Of a stretch of DNA of 64,000 nucleotides, positions 1 to 9,211 are shown piece after piece. The position numbers and the translations under genes were made by a program. The stretch lies in the NCBI RefSeq assembly GCF_031191185.1, contig NZ_CP133465.1:126501-190500 (forward strand). Direction: 5' to 3'. The stretch comes from Prevotella nigrescens (GTDB lineage: Bacteria; Bacteroidota; Bacteroidia; Bacteroidales; Bacteroidaceae). The number at the start of each line of letters is the position of its first letter. Position 1 is the first letter of the stretch. The notes under the pieces are model-generated. The model had not been told where the DNA came from and did no database searches. It saw only the letters and a list, made by a program, of their open reading frames with translations.

Positions 1-1249
1 GGTCGCGCAGTTCGTCGCCGTATTCGCTGTTGGTTGTCTTGTCGCGATTGGTATAATCAGACTCGATTTGTGAGAGATACTCCTGCTTTGTACGTTCAAA
101 TTCAGTTGGCGTAAATCCGTATTGGCGTACACGTTGAGCCTCGCGATAGATGGCTTTTAATGCTTCCAAGTCCTTGCCTTCCTTGGCAGAGCCCCCCAAG
201 TTGAATGCTTCTTTTGTGCTTGAAAGCATATAGTTGCCGTCATAACAATATGCCATGGTGAAAGGACAGTCGGCTTTCTGCTTCATTTCGCTGAAACGTT
301 GGTTTAGCATCATGGTTATCATGGTCTTCATATAGCTGTCAATGTAATATGCCTGACTTGTTTTCATTTCGTCAGGGAATACGTCGTGCTTCATCATGAT
401 GCCGATAGTAGTGTTCTGCATCTCCTTATCCTTGTCGAAGACATAGATGGCTTGTGCGTTGTCTTGCACCGGAAGCTTCGTTACCTGGGCTGCGTTGGCA
501 GGAACTTTAGCATTAGCCCACAGCTTCTTAATCTGTGCTTCGATGTGGTCTACGTCTACATCGCCCACAACGATGATACATTGATTGTCCGGACGATACC
601 ATTTGTGATAGTAATCACGGAGAGCTTGATACTTGAAGTTGTCTACCACGCTCATCAAACCGATAGGCAAGCGAAGTCCGTACTTGTTGTTAGGATAGAG
701 CTTTGGCAACGAACGGTCGTAGATACGCATCATAGCATTCTGTCCTAACTGCCATTCTTGGTGAATGACACCACGTTCCTTGTCTATTTCCTTGTCGTCG
801 AGTGTCAGACCGTTCGACCAGTCTTTCAAAACCAACAAGCAAGAATCGAGTGCTGTCTGACGCTTTGTCGGAACGTTGCTGATGCGGTAAACAGTCTCTT
901 CGATAGAGGTGTAAGCGTTCAAATCGCTGCCAAACTGCACGCCGAGTGAGCGTGTAAACTCCAACAGAGTAGAGTCTGGAAAGTGTTCGGAACCATTGAA
1001 TGCCATGTGTTCAAGGAAGTGAGCCAAGCCACGTTGTGGTTCTTCTTCCTGAATAGAGCCGACACGCTGTGCAATATAAAAGTTTGCTACGTGTTCTGGC
1101 CAGTTGTTGTGCAAGATGTAATAAGTCAGCCCATTGCTGAGTTTACCCTGCCTCACGTTCTTATTCATAGGAATAGACCCAAACTGCTGTGCGTTTGCCA
1201 TTCCTGCAACAAAGAACAAGGCTGCAAAAAGGAAATGTTTTAGTTTCAT
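1..1249 (-). CDS. M16 family zinc peptidase (insulinase-like), N-terminal part
   Basis: The reading frame starts at 1249 and runs off the left edge, so only about 416 N-terminal residues are visible. A Sec signal peptide ends near residue 20 (ANA-QQ). HFLEH at residues 77-81 is the inverted zinc-binding motif HxxEH of M16 proteases, followed by AFNG. The remaining visible part matches the M16 N-terminal domain and the start of the inactive domain (RPDNQCIIVVGDVD). Bacteroidota homologues are usually about 930 residues, periplasmic or envelope-attached, and degrade peptides. The start is supported by a TAnnTTTG promoter element 40 bp upstream. Cleavage specificity cannot be read from the sequence. 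Confidence 0.93.
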   Translation of the reverse strand, partial: MKLKHFLFAALFFVAGMANAQQFGSIPMNKNVRQGKLSNGLTYYILHNNWPEHVANFYIAQRVGSIQEEEPQRGLAHFLEHMAFNGSEHFPDSTLLEFTRSLGVQFGSDLNAYTSIEETVYRISNVPTKRQTALDSCLLVLKDWSNGLTLDDKEIDKERGVIHQEWQLGQNAMMRIYDRSLPKLYPNNKYGLRLPIGLMSVVDNFKYQALRDYYHKWYRPDNQCIIVVGDVDVDHIEAQIKKLWANAKVPANAAQVTKLPVQDNAQAIYVFDKDKEMQNTTIGIMMKHDVFPDEMKTSQAYYIDSYMKTMITMMLNQRFSEMKQKADCPFTMAYCYDGNYMLSSTKEAFNLGGSAKEGKDLEALKAIYREAQRVRQYGFTPTEFERTKQEYLSQIESDYTNRDKTTNSEYGDELRD

Positions 1250-1288
1250 TTTATAAGTTAGATTAAAAATATTGTTTACTAAGTTGCA

Positions 1289-1296
1289 CAAAGGTA
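1289..1296 (-). promoter_or_regulatory. Promoter -7 element of the M16 peptidase gene
   Basis: On the minus strand this reads TACCTTTG, matching the Bacteroidota -7 consensus TAnnTTTG. It lies 40 bp upstream of the peptidase start. No good -33 box is visible. Confidence 0.6.
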
Positions 1297-1560
1297 CTTA
1301 TTTTCCTATAATAATTCAGCATTTTTCTTATATTTCTATGGTTGTCTTGTTAAATATAGAGAAAGTCATTGCTATTTTGTCTTTCTTTTATGTTTCCCAC
1401 TTCATCGGTAACTAATAAAATCTTTGTACAGCACAGAATATTTATCATTAGTAAGGATTTTGTCTGATGGAACGAGCCGATTACTTTATACATTCCGCTC
1501 TTATAGTTCTATTTATACCTGTATATAATACGACTTTCAACGGACTTTTGCAAATTATCT

Positions 1561-1636
1561 AAGCTTAGATAGAAGTTTCTCTAAGCTTAGATACAAATCT
1601 ACTAAAGCTTAGATACAAATTTATCAAAGTTTTGAG
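1561..1636. repeat. Three and a half 22-bp tandem repeats with TAAGCTTAGATA core
   Basis: AAGCTTAGAT occurs at 1561, 1583 and 1605, exactly 22 bp apart, and a degenerate fourth unit AAGTTTTGAG starts at 1627, again in phase. Each full unit contains the palindrome AAGCTT followed by GATA and an A/T-rich spacer. The period equals about two helical turns, so the cores lie on the same face of the DNA. The array is about 280 bp upstream of the phosphoethanolamine transferase start. A protein-binding iteron or operator array is possible; function is unknown. Confidence 0.75.
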
Positions 1637-1864
1637 AAATTAACTTGATGCCTATATAACGAATATGGGGCATAGAGAAAATAAAACGGAACTGGTAAAT
1701 AATTATGATTTCATCGGTATATTAGTCGCAAATTGCACAAGGTATTGATTTCTAACTATAGTTATTCCACCTTATTATATATATGGGTAAAGGAAACAGA
1801 GATAATGGTAAAACTCATGGGAACTGATACTGCAAACATAAAGCAGATAATTAATTGCTAAAAC

Positions 1865-1895
1865 TTGATTAATCTTTTTTTTTGCCGTACCTTTG
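1865..1895 (+). promoter_or_regulatory. Promoter of the phosphoethanolamine transferase gene
   Basis: TACCTTTG at 1888-1895 matches the -7 consensus TAnnTTTG and a TTG at 1865-1867 lies 20 bp upstream as a -33 element. Transcription would start near 1902, giving a leader of only about 10 nt before the ATG at 1912. Confidence 0.6.
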
Positions 1896-1911
1896 CCACA
1901 AAGTATAGAAG

Positions 1912-3759
1912 ATGACTGTTTTAAAAGTTATAGCCAAAGTTTTAGAGGAAGTAAGTCTGCCTATTAGGAACAATTTTTGCTTTTTCTTCTTTATGTATCT
2001 CGTTGGTATTGTTGTTTCGTATGCGGAACTTCCTGCTAACAGAGAAGATGCATCGGTATATGGAAACCTTTGGTTAGAACTGTTTTTCGACCTCTACATC
2101 ATTTGTATTTTACTTTCGCTGATACCTAAACGTGTGCGTTGTTGGCTGACTGGAGCATTTTATGTAGTAGCCTACACCACAAGCATAGCCGATCTTTTTT
2201 GTTGGGTGAAGTTCCAATCGCCCTTAAATCCGTCAATGTTACTGTTGGCTGCAGAAACCGATAAGCGCGAAGCAAGTGAATTTCTAAGTAGCTACATCAA
2301 TTCAGAAGTGCTTACATCGAGTGTCGGATTGCTGTTGCTTATAGTTGTCGTGCATTGTTTGTTTGCAGTGTGGAATATTTATCGCAGACGGAAAAACATA
2401 AGACTTCCAATGTGGATAGGCATATTGAAAGACAAAAGTGCCTGTTTTATCGGGCTAATCGCACCCTTTTTGCTTGTAATATCGGCTGTTTCGTCTTTCC
2501 ACAATAAACGCGAGATGGTGCAGATGTTCTCGTTAAAGACGATAGGTGCAGTAGAACACGAACTTACTACACCTGATTGTGCTGTATTTTACACACCTGT
2601 CTATCGACTTGTATTCAGTCTTTATGCCAACCATTTGGCATCGCAACAAATAGACAGGCTGGTAGAAGCGAAAGACCATGCGACCGTTCAAGGTTGCACT
2701 TTCGATGCAAAGAACATAGTTTTGATTATCGGCGAAAGTCTCGGACCTCACCATTCGCAGCAGTACGGATACTTTATGAAGACTACGCCACACCAAGTTG
2801 CGCTGGAGAAATCGGGGCTTCTCATACCTTTCACCGACGTAGTAGCACCGTGGAACCTTACGAGTTTTGTTTTTAAAAACATCTTTTCAATGCACGTTGT
2901 TGGTCAGGAAGGCGAATGGTGCGACTATCCGCTCTTCCCACAATTGTTCCGCAAGGCAGGCTATCATGTGTCTTTCATCACCAATCAGTTCCTTCCGCAA
3001 GCCAAAGAAGCCGTCTACGACTTCAGTGGAGGCTTTTTCTTGAATAATAAAGAACTGTCGCAATCGATGTTCGATACTCGGAATACACGCTTGCATACCT
3101 ACGATGAAGGATTATTGACCGACTATGACAGCAGGCTGAAGGCAGAAAACAAGGAACACAACCTGATTATATTCCACCTGATAGGTTGCCATGTGTCGTA
3201 CAATCGGCGCTATCCAGCGGATAGAAAGCATTTTAAAGCATCAGATTATAAGCAGAAACGCCCGGAACTAACGCTGCAACGGCGTTATATGGTGGCACAC
3301 TACGACAATGCCGTGCTGTACAACGACTCGATAGTAGACCAGATAGTGAGACGTTTTGCCAATGAAGAAGCTGTGGTAATCTATATGCCCGACCACGGTG
3401 AAGAGTGTTTTGAAGGCAAACGAGACATTATATGCCGCAACCATTCTGCCAAGATTGATTACGACTTAGCACGCTACGAATTCCGAGTTCCATTCTGGAT
3501 ATACTGCTCGCCCAAATATATAAAGAGGCACCCAGAAGTGTTTGCACAAATAAAAGCAATAAGGCATAAACGTTTTATGACCGATGCTTTACCCCATCTG
3601 CTGCTCCATTTAGGTGGTATAAAGGCGAAAGACTATCACGGCGAATACGATATTCTGAGTCCACAATACAACGAGGAGCGTCCACGAATACTTAAAAACA
3701 CGACTGATTACGACGACCTGGTGGTTGCACATAAACGAAAAACTGCGATGAAACCGTAG
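1912..3759 (+). CDS. Sulfatase-fold phosphoethanolamine transferase (EptA/CptA-like)
   Basis: The 615-residue protein has several N-terminal membrane segments (about residues 20-40, 56-72, 80-98, 136-155, 176-195) and a periplasmic alkaline-phosphatase-fold domain from about residue 265. GES at 274-276 matches the first metal site of this family, T317 (NLTS) is placed like the phosphorylated threonine, and DHGE at 494-497 is the second metal site. Family members move phosphoethanolamine from phosphatidylethanolamine to lipid A, core sugars or other envelope glycans. It is first in a row of rightward envelope genes. The exact acceptor cannot be deduced; a related phosphoglycerol transferase activity is a less likely alternative. 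Confidence 0.88.
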   Translation: MTVLKVIAKVLEEVSLPIRNNFCFFFFMYLVGIVVSYAELPANREDASVYGNLWLELFFDLYIICILLSLIPKRVRCWLTGAFYVVAYTTSIADLFCWVKFQSPLNPSMLLLAAETDKREASEFLSSYINSEVLTSSVGLLLLIVVVHCLFAVWNIYRRRKNIRLPMWIGILKDKSACFIGLIAPFLLVISAVSSFHNKREMVQMFSLKTIGAVEHELTTPDCAVFYTPVYRLVFSLYANHLASQQIDRLVEAKDHATVQGCTFDAKNIVLIIGESLGPHHSQQYGYFMKTTPHQVALEKSGLLIPFTDVVAPWNLTSFVFKNIFSMHVVGQEGEWCDYPLFPQLFRKAGYHVSFITNQFLPQAKEAVYDFSGGFFLNNKELSQSMFDTRNTRLHTYDEGLLTDYDSRLKAENKEHNLIIFHLIGCHVSYNRRYPADRKHFKASDYKQKRPELTLQRRYMVAHYDNAVLYNDSIVDQIVRRFANEEAVVIYMPDHGEECFEGKRDIICRNHSAKIDYDLARYEFRVPFWIYCSPKYIKRHPEVFAQIKAIRHKRFMTDALPHLLLHLGGIKAKDYHGEYDILSPQYNEERPRILKNTTDYDDLVVAHKRKTAMKP

Positions 3760-3785
3760 ATTATTGACGTAAGAAAGTAATATAC

Positions 3786-4904
3786 ATGGATAGTAGAACG
3801 AACAAAACAATAAGTCGAAGAGCAGTGGGGAAGATGTTAAATCGCACAGAATGCAACATCTTGCGCGGCATTGCCATTGCCGGTATAGTGCTTCATAACT
3901 ACTGTCACTGGCTTCGCCCCATCGTAAAAGAGAACGAATACCAGTTCAATCAGCACAATGTGGACTGGTTCAACAACATTATGGCGCACAGTTTCACCGA
4001 GCTGACGTTTTTTCATCTGCTTTCTTTCTTTGGTCATTACGGCGTGCCCATCTTCCTTTTCTTGTCGGCTTACGGCTTGGTAATGAAATATGAATCGGGC
4101 AATGGCACCGCAAATCAGCCGAGCACATATCGCTTTTTACGCTTCCATTGGCTGAAACTCTTCCGTATGATGATAGTGGGCTTTGCCGTATTCGTATTGA
4201 TTGATGCAATAACTGCGGGGCAACACCATTACGAAGTGATGGACATTGTGGCACAAATGGGCTTGTTCAACAACCTTCTGCCCAATCCCGACGACATAAT
4301 ATGGCCTGGTCCTTATTGGTTCTTCGGCTTAATGCTTCAACTATACATCGTTTACCGCTTGTTCTTGTACAGAAAGGGCTGGACGTGGGTGGTGTCTTTC
4401 ATTGTTGTTTGTACCATCATCGAATTGCTGTGCGACCCTAATGGCGAACCATTAAACCGTTGGCGATATAATTTTATTGGTGGAATGCTGCCTTTTGGTT
4501 TGGGTTTGCTCTGCGCAAAGTATATGCGAGACGTGCCTTTGCGTATTTACGGAGCAACGTTTATAGGCTCGTTGCTCTTCATTCGGTCTGGTAGTAACTA
4601 CTTTTTTACATGGCTTTTCGTGCCAATGTTTGTGTGTTTAGCAAGTATCAGCTTTGTAAAACTGCTTTCGTATTGGAATCGGTGTTATCCCAAATATACT
4701 TTTGGGGTGGCAAAAACGTTTGAATGGTTAGGTGTTATATCAGCAGCACTGTTTATTTCGCACCCTATTACACGGAAAATAACTATTCCGATATCGCGTA
4801 GTGGAGATTATTGGACAGGACTGTTACTCTACATTATTACTTCTGTTTGTGTCGCTTGGCTGTTCAAAGAAATAATGAAACGTGTACCATCGCCAAAACT
4901 TTGA
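3786..4904 (+). CDS. Acyltransferase family 3 membrane protein
   Basis: This 372-residue protein begins its conserved part with LRGIAIAGIVLHN (residues 26-38), the typical first membrane helix of acyltransferase-3 enzymes with the catalytic-type histidine. About ten hydrophobic helices follow. The family transfers acetyl or other acyl groups to carbohydrates of LPS, O-antigen, capsule or peptidoglycan. The gene lies 26 bp after the phosphoethanolamine transferase and 1 bp before a second acyltransferase, suggesting an operon. A second possible start is the ATG at 3834 (MLNRTE), just ahead of the conserved region; the choice is not certain. Substrate unknown. Confidence 0.85.
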   Translation: MDSRTNKTISRRAVGKMLNRTECNILRGIAIAGIVLHNYCHWLRPIVKENEYQFNQHNVDWFNNIMAHSFTELTFFHLLSFFGHYGVPIFLFLSAYGLVMKYESGNGTANQPSTYRFLRFHWLKLFRMMIVGFAVFVLIDAITAGQHHYEVMDIVAQMGLFNNLLPNPDDIIWPGPYWFFGLMLQLYIVYRLFLYRKGWTWVVSFIVVCTIIELLCDPNGEPLNRWRYNFIGGMLPFGLGLLCAKYMRDVPLRIYGATFIGSLLFIRSGSNYFFTWLFVPMFVCLASISFVKLLSYWNRCYPKYTFGVAKTFEWLGVISAALFISHPITRKITIPISRSGDYWTGLLLYIITSVCVAWLFKEIMKRVPSPKL

Positions 4905-4905
4905 T

Positions 4906-5928
4906 ATGAGAAGAAAAGGATTAGAACTTGCAGATATTAGCCGGTTCCGTGGAGAACTGATGGGCTTGGCAATATTGTTTGTCATGCTTTTCCATGTAAG
5001 CGTACCTCGTACAGATATGTTCTTCGGACTTCATCGTATCGGAAATATAGGTGTCGATATGTTTTTCTTTCTCAGTGGTGTAGGACTTTGGCATTCCTGG
5101 ACGAAAAGTTCCGATACAATGCGGTTCTATCAAAAGCGACTTTTACGAATTTATCCTGCATGGCTAATTGTAGCATCGCTGTATTACATTCCTGATTTCT
5201 TTTCTATTCCATGGTTGCAACATCATGGGAACAGTACGGATATAATCGATTTAATCGGTGATATTACGATAAATTGGGACTTTTGGATACACGATGAATT
5301 AACGTTCTGGTATATCCCCGCAACTATGATGTTGTATTTGGTTACACCTGCTTACTTGACACTTATTGTGAAACACCCCATATACCGATGGATTCCTGCC
5401 GTCATGATGGTTTGGTGTGTGGTTGTTCAATATGTTTTGCCCATCTATAATGTTGTAGGACACCTTGAAATATTCTGGAGCCGTGTACCTATTTACTTTA
5501 TTGGACTTAATTTTGGTGCTGCCGTAAAAGAAAAACGAGTTCTGGAAAGTAGTTCCATTTGGCTTGTTCTCTTAGTTTTTTTAGGAACATTTGCTACTTG
5601 TGTTTATTTGGAACAAGTACGACATGGACGTTTTCCCTTGTTTTTGGAACGTCTGATATATATACCGCTCACAATAACAGGAGTATTCCTGCTTTGCAAA
5701 ACATTAGGTTGGTTGTCGAATAAACGTCTGAACAAGGTTCTTATATTTGTGGGAAGCATAAGTTTAGAAATCTATTTACTGCACAACCACTTTATACTTA
5801 TCTATATAGAACAACTTAGATGGCATTATTGGTCAAAGTTTTTTGCAACACTTGTTATAGTGCTGCCCTTTGCGTGGCTTCTACATAAAGGTGTAGAAAA
5901 ACTAACAATGATAATAAAAAAGAATTAA
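4906..5928 (+). CDS. Acyltransferase family 3 membrane protein
   Basis: A 340-residue integral membrane protein with the family signature: an R-F-R-G segment leading into the first helix with FHV (around residues 13-31) and NIGVDMFFFLSGVGL (about 47-61), where the glycine-rich turn after the second helix is typical. I chose ATG 4906 (MRRKG), which follows the previous stop by 1 bp; an upstream ATG at 4882 would add eight residues and overlap that gene. It is not a close duplicate of the preceding acyltransferase. It probably O-acylates the same envelope glycan at another position, which is inference from co-location. Confidence 0.85.
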   Translation: MRRKGLELADISRFRGELMGLAILFVMLFHVSVPRTDMFFGLHRIGNIGVDMFFFLSGVGLWHSWTKSSDTMRFYQKRLLRIYPAWLIVASLYYIPDFFSIPWLQHHGNSTDIIDLIGDITINWDFWIHDELTFWYIPATMMLYLVTPAYLTLIVKHPIYRWIPAVMMVWCVVVQYVLPIYNVVGHLEIFWSRVPIYFIGLNFGAAVKEKRVLESSSIWLVLLVFLGTFATCVYLEQVRHGRFPLFLERLIYIPLTITGVFLLCKTLGWLSNKRLNKVLIFVGSISLEIYLLHNHFILIYIEQLRWHYWSKFFATLVIVLPFAWLLHKGVEKLTMIIKKN

Positions 5929-5932
5929 GACT

Positions 5933-6811
5933 ATGAAGGAGATTATCAGATTAGTACGCCCACATCAGTGGATAAAGAACCTTGTAGTGTTGTTTCCTGT
6001 CTTCTTTGGTAGGGCTTTGGGTAATATAGAATCGCTTTACGAAGGTTGTATAACGATGATGGCATTTTCTTTTATAGCTTCTTCCATATACTGTTTGAAC
6101 GATATTGTTGATGTAAATGATGACCGTCGGCACCCGCAAAAGTGCAATCGTCCTTTAGCTTCTGGCAGAATAAGCATTACACAAGGTTATTGTATTATGG
6201 CAGTAATGGTGATTTTATCGATTGTTTCGCTTATTTTCTTGCCTGCCCACCGTATTGAAACGGGTGGCGTTATTGTTTTTTATTGGGCTTTAAACGTTGC
6301 TTATTGTTTATTTCTAAAGCAACATGCCATTATAGACGTTTGTGTTGTTGCGTTTGGTTTCGTATTACGTATTCTCGCAGGAGGTATCGCAACCGATATT
6401 CGATTGAGTAAATGGATAGTTTTAATGACTTTCCTTTTGATGCTATTTCTTTCGTTTGCCAAGCGTCGCGACGATGTTTTACGTATGAACGAAACTGGCG
6501 AAGCACCGCGGAAAAATACTATTCGTTATAATCTGACCTTCATAAATCAAGCCATTACCATAACTGCAAGTGTTACATTGGTATGTTACATTATGTACAC
6601 AGTAAGCCCTGAAACAATCGCAAATTTCCATACAGACAATCTCTATCTAACAAGTGTTTTCGTCCTTCTGGGTTTGTTACGGTATATTCAGCTTACAGTA
6701 GTAGACAAAAAGAGCGGTGATCCGACAAAAGTCCTTATTCACGACCGTTTCATTCAATTTATTGTATTGGGCTTTGGACTAACATTTCTTGTTATAATAT
6801 ATTTCTTATAG
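5933..6811 (+). CDS. UbiA-family phosphoribosyl-polyprenyl-phosphate synthase
   Basis: This 292-residue polytopic protein carries the aspartate-rich motif of UbiA prenyltransferases, NDIVDVNDD at residues 56-64 followed by RRHP and NRPLASG, and a second conserved patch FAKRRDD around 175. The opening LVRPHQWIKN and the K-R-R-D segment are those of the decaprenyl-phosphate phosphoribosyltransferase branch (Rv3806c type), which joins PRPP to polyprenyl phosphate, rather than of quinone or heme enzymes. The next gene, 1 bp away, carries the matching phosphatase and GtrA domains. It sits in the inner membrane. The substrate assignment is family-based; a quinone-type prenyltransferase is the alternative. 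Confidence 0.85.
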   Translation: MKEIIRLVRPHQWIKNLVVLFPVFFGRALGNIESLYEGCITMMAFSFIASSIYCLNDIVDVNDDRRHPQKCNRPLASGRISITQGYCIMAVMVILSIVSLIFLPAHRIETGGVIVFYWALNVAYCLFLKQHAIIDVCVVAFGFVLRILAGGIATDIRLSKWIVLMTFLLMLFLSFAKRRDDVLRMNETGEAPRKNTIRYNLTFINQAITITASVTLVCYIMYTVSPETIANFHTDNLYLTSVFVLLGLLRYIQLTVVDKKSGDPTKVLIHDRFIQFIVLGFGLTFLVIIYFL

Positions 6812-6812
6812 T

Positions 6813-7775
6813 ATGAAAGTATATGCCTTCGATTTTGATGGAACATTGACGAAAAAGGATACTTTTGTCGAATTCATCGAATATTCTAAAGGATATGGGA
6901 AAACTTTTTGGGGACTTATGTTGTTTTCTCCTATCCTTGTGTTAATGAAATTACGTCTATATCCTAACTGGAAAGCCAAACAGCGTATATTCTCATGGTT
7001 CTTTAAAGGAATGGAAATAGACGAATTTAATAAACTTTGCCAAAATTTCGCAACAGCAAAACAAGACATAATCCGCCAAAGTGGATTAGAAACGATTCGT
7101 AAAGCACTTAGCCAAGAAGATAGTGTGATTGTTATTACGGCAAGTATAGAAAACTGGGTGAGACCTTTCTTTCAAGAATTTGGAGATAAGATACGAATCG
7201 AAGGCACACAGATAGATGTCAGATTAGGCATTATAACAGGCAGCTTTTTAACAAAGAATTGCTATGGACAAGAGAAAATAAAGCGATTAAAAAGAGCATT
7301 TCCATATAGAAAAGCCTACAAACTAATTGCCTTTGGTGACAGTAAGGGCGATAGTTATTTACTAAAAGAGGCAGACGAAAGCTACTATAAGCCTTTCCGG
7401 ACGAAACGGAGGATAAACTTCGATGAAATCGTTCGTTTTTGTGTTGTAGGTGTTTTAGCTACCGCACTTCAATATGGAATATATCTTTTATTAATTAAAT
7501 GGATCGACCCACGAATTTCTAATACCATTGGCTATTTGTTAAGCTTTATGTTTAACTATATAGCATCGACGAAATTTACTTTTAAAGTTAAATCAACAGC
7601 AAAGCGTGGAGCAGGCTTTGCTGTCGCACATCTTGTCAATTATGGATTACAAACTATACTTTTAACTTTCTTTCTTTGGTTCGGATTGCCTAAGACAATT
7701 GCCATGATTCCTGTTTTCGGTATATGTGTTCCTATAAATTTCCTATTAGTGCGTTTATTCTTAAAACGACAATAG
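6813..7775 (+). CDS. HAD-IB phosphatase fused to a GtrA-type membrane domain
   Basis: Residues 1 to about 192 form a HAD subfamily IB phosphatase: DFDGT at 7-11 has the nucleophile and acid aspartates, TAS at 109-111 is motif II, and GDSKGD at 175-180 is motif IV. From about 203 to 320 there are four hydrophobic helices of the GtrA family (IVRFCVVGVLAT, FNYIASTKFTF), thought to help flip polyprenyl-phosphate sugars. The gene follows the UbiA synthase by 1 bp. I infer that the HAD part removes the 5-phosphate from polyprenyl-phosphoribose-5-phosphate and the GtrA part aids its translocation. Both domains appear complete and in one frame, so this is a true fusion. Confidence 0.87.
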   Translation: MKVYAFDFDGTLTKKDTFVEFIEYSKGYGKTFWGLMLFSPILVLMKLRLYPNWKAKQRIFSWFFKGMEIDEFNKLCQNFATAKQDIIRQSGLETIRKALSQEDSVIVITASIENWVRPFFQEFGDKIRIEGTQIDVRLGIITGSFLTKNCYGQEKIKRLKRAFPYRKAYKLIAFGDSKGDSYLLKEADESYYKPFRTKRRINFDEIVRFCVVGVLATALQYGIYLLLIKWIDPRISNTIGYLLSFMFNYIASTKFTFKVKSTAKRGAGFAVAHLVNYGLQTILLTFFLWFGLPKTIAMIPVFGICVPINFLLVRLFLKRQ

Positions 7776-7809
7776 GATAAGTTTATGGGTAAGACTTACC
7801 TACGAACAC

Positions 7810-7840
7810 TTGTGAGGTATATTATAAATGTGTATCTTTG
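7810..7840 (+). promoter_or_regulatory. Promoter of the DUF6080 gene pair
   Basis: TTG at 7810-7812 and TATCTTTG at 7833-7840 are separated by 20 bp, matching the Bacteroidota -33/-7 pattern. The inferred transcription start is near 7847, just before the ATG at 7862. It could transcribe the DUF6080 pair separately from the genes upstream. Confidence 0.65.
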
Positions 7841-7861
7841 CAACTCTTAATCAAGAAGTAA

Positions 7862-9211
7862 ATGTCTGTATCAGGTGTTTTTGCAATAAAAAAAGAAGAG
7901 CGTTTATTAGCATTTTCTATGCTTTTAGTCTTCTTGGCATTTAATGCACTGCTCATAAGTAGCCATTTTGGAGTCTATACAATGGGAGCGCATGGAGGTT
8001 TTTGGTCGCTGTTCACCAAAAATTTCCGTATGTCTGGTTACGATAATTGGTCATGGATTACCATTTCTTGTATGCGAGTCCACTTTGAAACCATACGGCA
8101 TCCACTATTTTTAACACTGCTTTATCCTTTGTATTGGCTCGACCATTGGCTTATAAATGCTGTGGGGATTAATTTTGCAGTATTCTTTATGGCTGTTATC
8201 GTTGTTTTTTCAGCATTCTATAGTGTTATTTTCACTTACCGGATTTTGTGTGAGGTATTAGATTTGAAGCGAAAAGACGCAACTTTACTCACGCTTTTCT
8301 TTTTCTCTTTCGGTCATATTCTTGTTCCAGCAATGGTCCCCGACCATTTTATAATATCCTTAATGTTGCTTACACTTACACTTTATATTGCAGGAATGCG
8401 GCAAAAGCAAGGAAAGTTAATAAAAGCGTGGGAATCTTTCCTTCTAATGTTCTTTACGGCAGGAATAGCTGCTTCGAATGCAGGAAAAACAATCTTGGCT
8501 GGTATTTTTACAAACGGTAAAAAGCTCTTTAGTTTTAAATATCTTGTAGTGGGTATTCTGCTCCCTTTAGCTTTACTGTTTGGAATACAACAAATACAAT
8601 ACTATCAAGTAGAAGTTCCGCAAGAAGAAGTAACCAATAAAATTGTAAAAAACAATAAAAAGAAACAACCTGGAAAATTTGAGGCTCATACAAAAGAACG
8701 CAATGCATGGTTGCAAGCACATACGGGACGCGCAGCGAGCAGTGAAGGGATAGGAAAGCTGATGGATATTTCTACTTCTCGAACTCAAACATTAATCGAA
8801 AATTTCTTTGGCGAGCCCATTCAGCTACACCAAAAATATCTTCTAAAAGATGTATCTTGGGATCGCCCCATATTTGTAAAGTATAGTTGGATAGCCAATT
8901 ATGTCGTTGAAGCATTAATAGTATTGCTTTTCATTATCGGAATTTTAGCAGGTTGGCGTTACAAGTTTATGAAAATGCTTCTGTTATGGTTTGCCTGCGA
9001 CTTTACGTTGCACATTATTATGGGCTTTGCCATCAATGAAGTATATATTATGACAGCAGGCTGGGCTTTCATAATTCCTATTTCCATCGGATATTTGCTG
9101 CGTATTCTTTCTCATCAGTCTCGACTTATTTTGCGCATTATATTGCTGGCATTAACAAGTTGGTTATGGATTTATAACGGCGGACAAATCATTTGTTATC
9201 TCATTCAATGA
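7862..9211 (+). CDS. DUF6080-type polytopic membrane protein, possible GT-C transferase
   Basis: A 449-residue membrane protein with roughly ten hydrophobic helices, a hydrophilic loop rich in lysine near residues 245-285, and a conserved stretch after it (DISTSRTQT, ENFFGEPIQLHQ). It shares with its downstream neighbour RHPLF in the first loop, PDHFI near 160, NYVVEA, and NEVYIMTAGW near the C-terminus. I recognise it as the DUF6080 group of Bacteroidales, whose function I do not know to be established. Size, topology and place behind a polyprenyl-phosphate sugar cassette fit a GT-C glycosyltransferase; that is inference. It has its own promoter. Confidence 0.75.
   Translation: MSVSGVFAIKKEERLLAFSMLLVFLAFNALLISSHFGVYTMGAHGGFWSLFTKNFRMSGYDNWSWITISCMRVHFETIRHPLFLTLLYPLYWLDHWLINAVGINFAVFFMAVIVVFSAFYSVIFTYRILCEVLDLKRKDATLLTLFFFSFGHILVPAMVPDHFIISLMLLTLTLYIAGMRQKQGKLIKAWESFLLMFFTAGIAASNAGKTILAGIFTNGKKLFSFKYLVVGILLPLALLFGIQQIQYYQVEVPQEEVTNKIVKNNKKKQPGKFEAHTKERNAWLQAHTGRAASSEGIGKLMDISTSRTQTLIENFFGEPIQLHQKYLLKDVSWDRPIFVKYSWIANYVVEALIVLLFIIGILAGWRYKFMKMLLLWFACDFTLHIIMGFAINEVYIMTAGWAFIIPISIGYLLRILSHQSRLILRIILLALTSWLWIYNGGQIICYLIQ

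Larger units (their letters stand above)
1250..1911. other. Divergent intergenic region of 662 bp
   Basis: This gap separates the leftward M16 gene from the rightward phosphoethanolamine transferase gene. Apart from the two promoters and the 22-bp tandem repeats at 1561-1636, no convincing gene or RNA is visible. The DNA is AT-rich. Confidence 0.6.

Noticed and set aside
1561..1636. Possible CRISPR array
   Set aside because: Units are only 22 bp, directly adjoining without unique spacers, and no cas gene is present.
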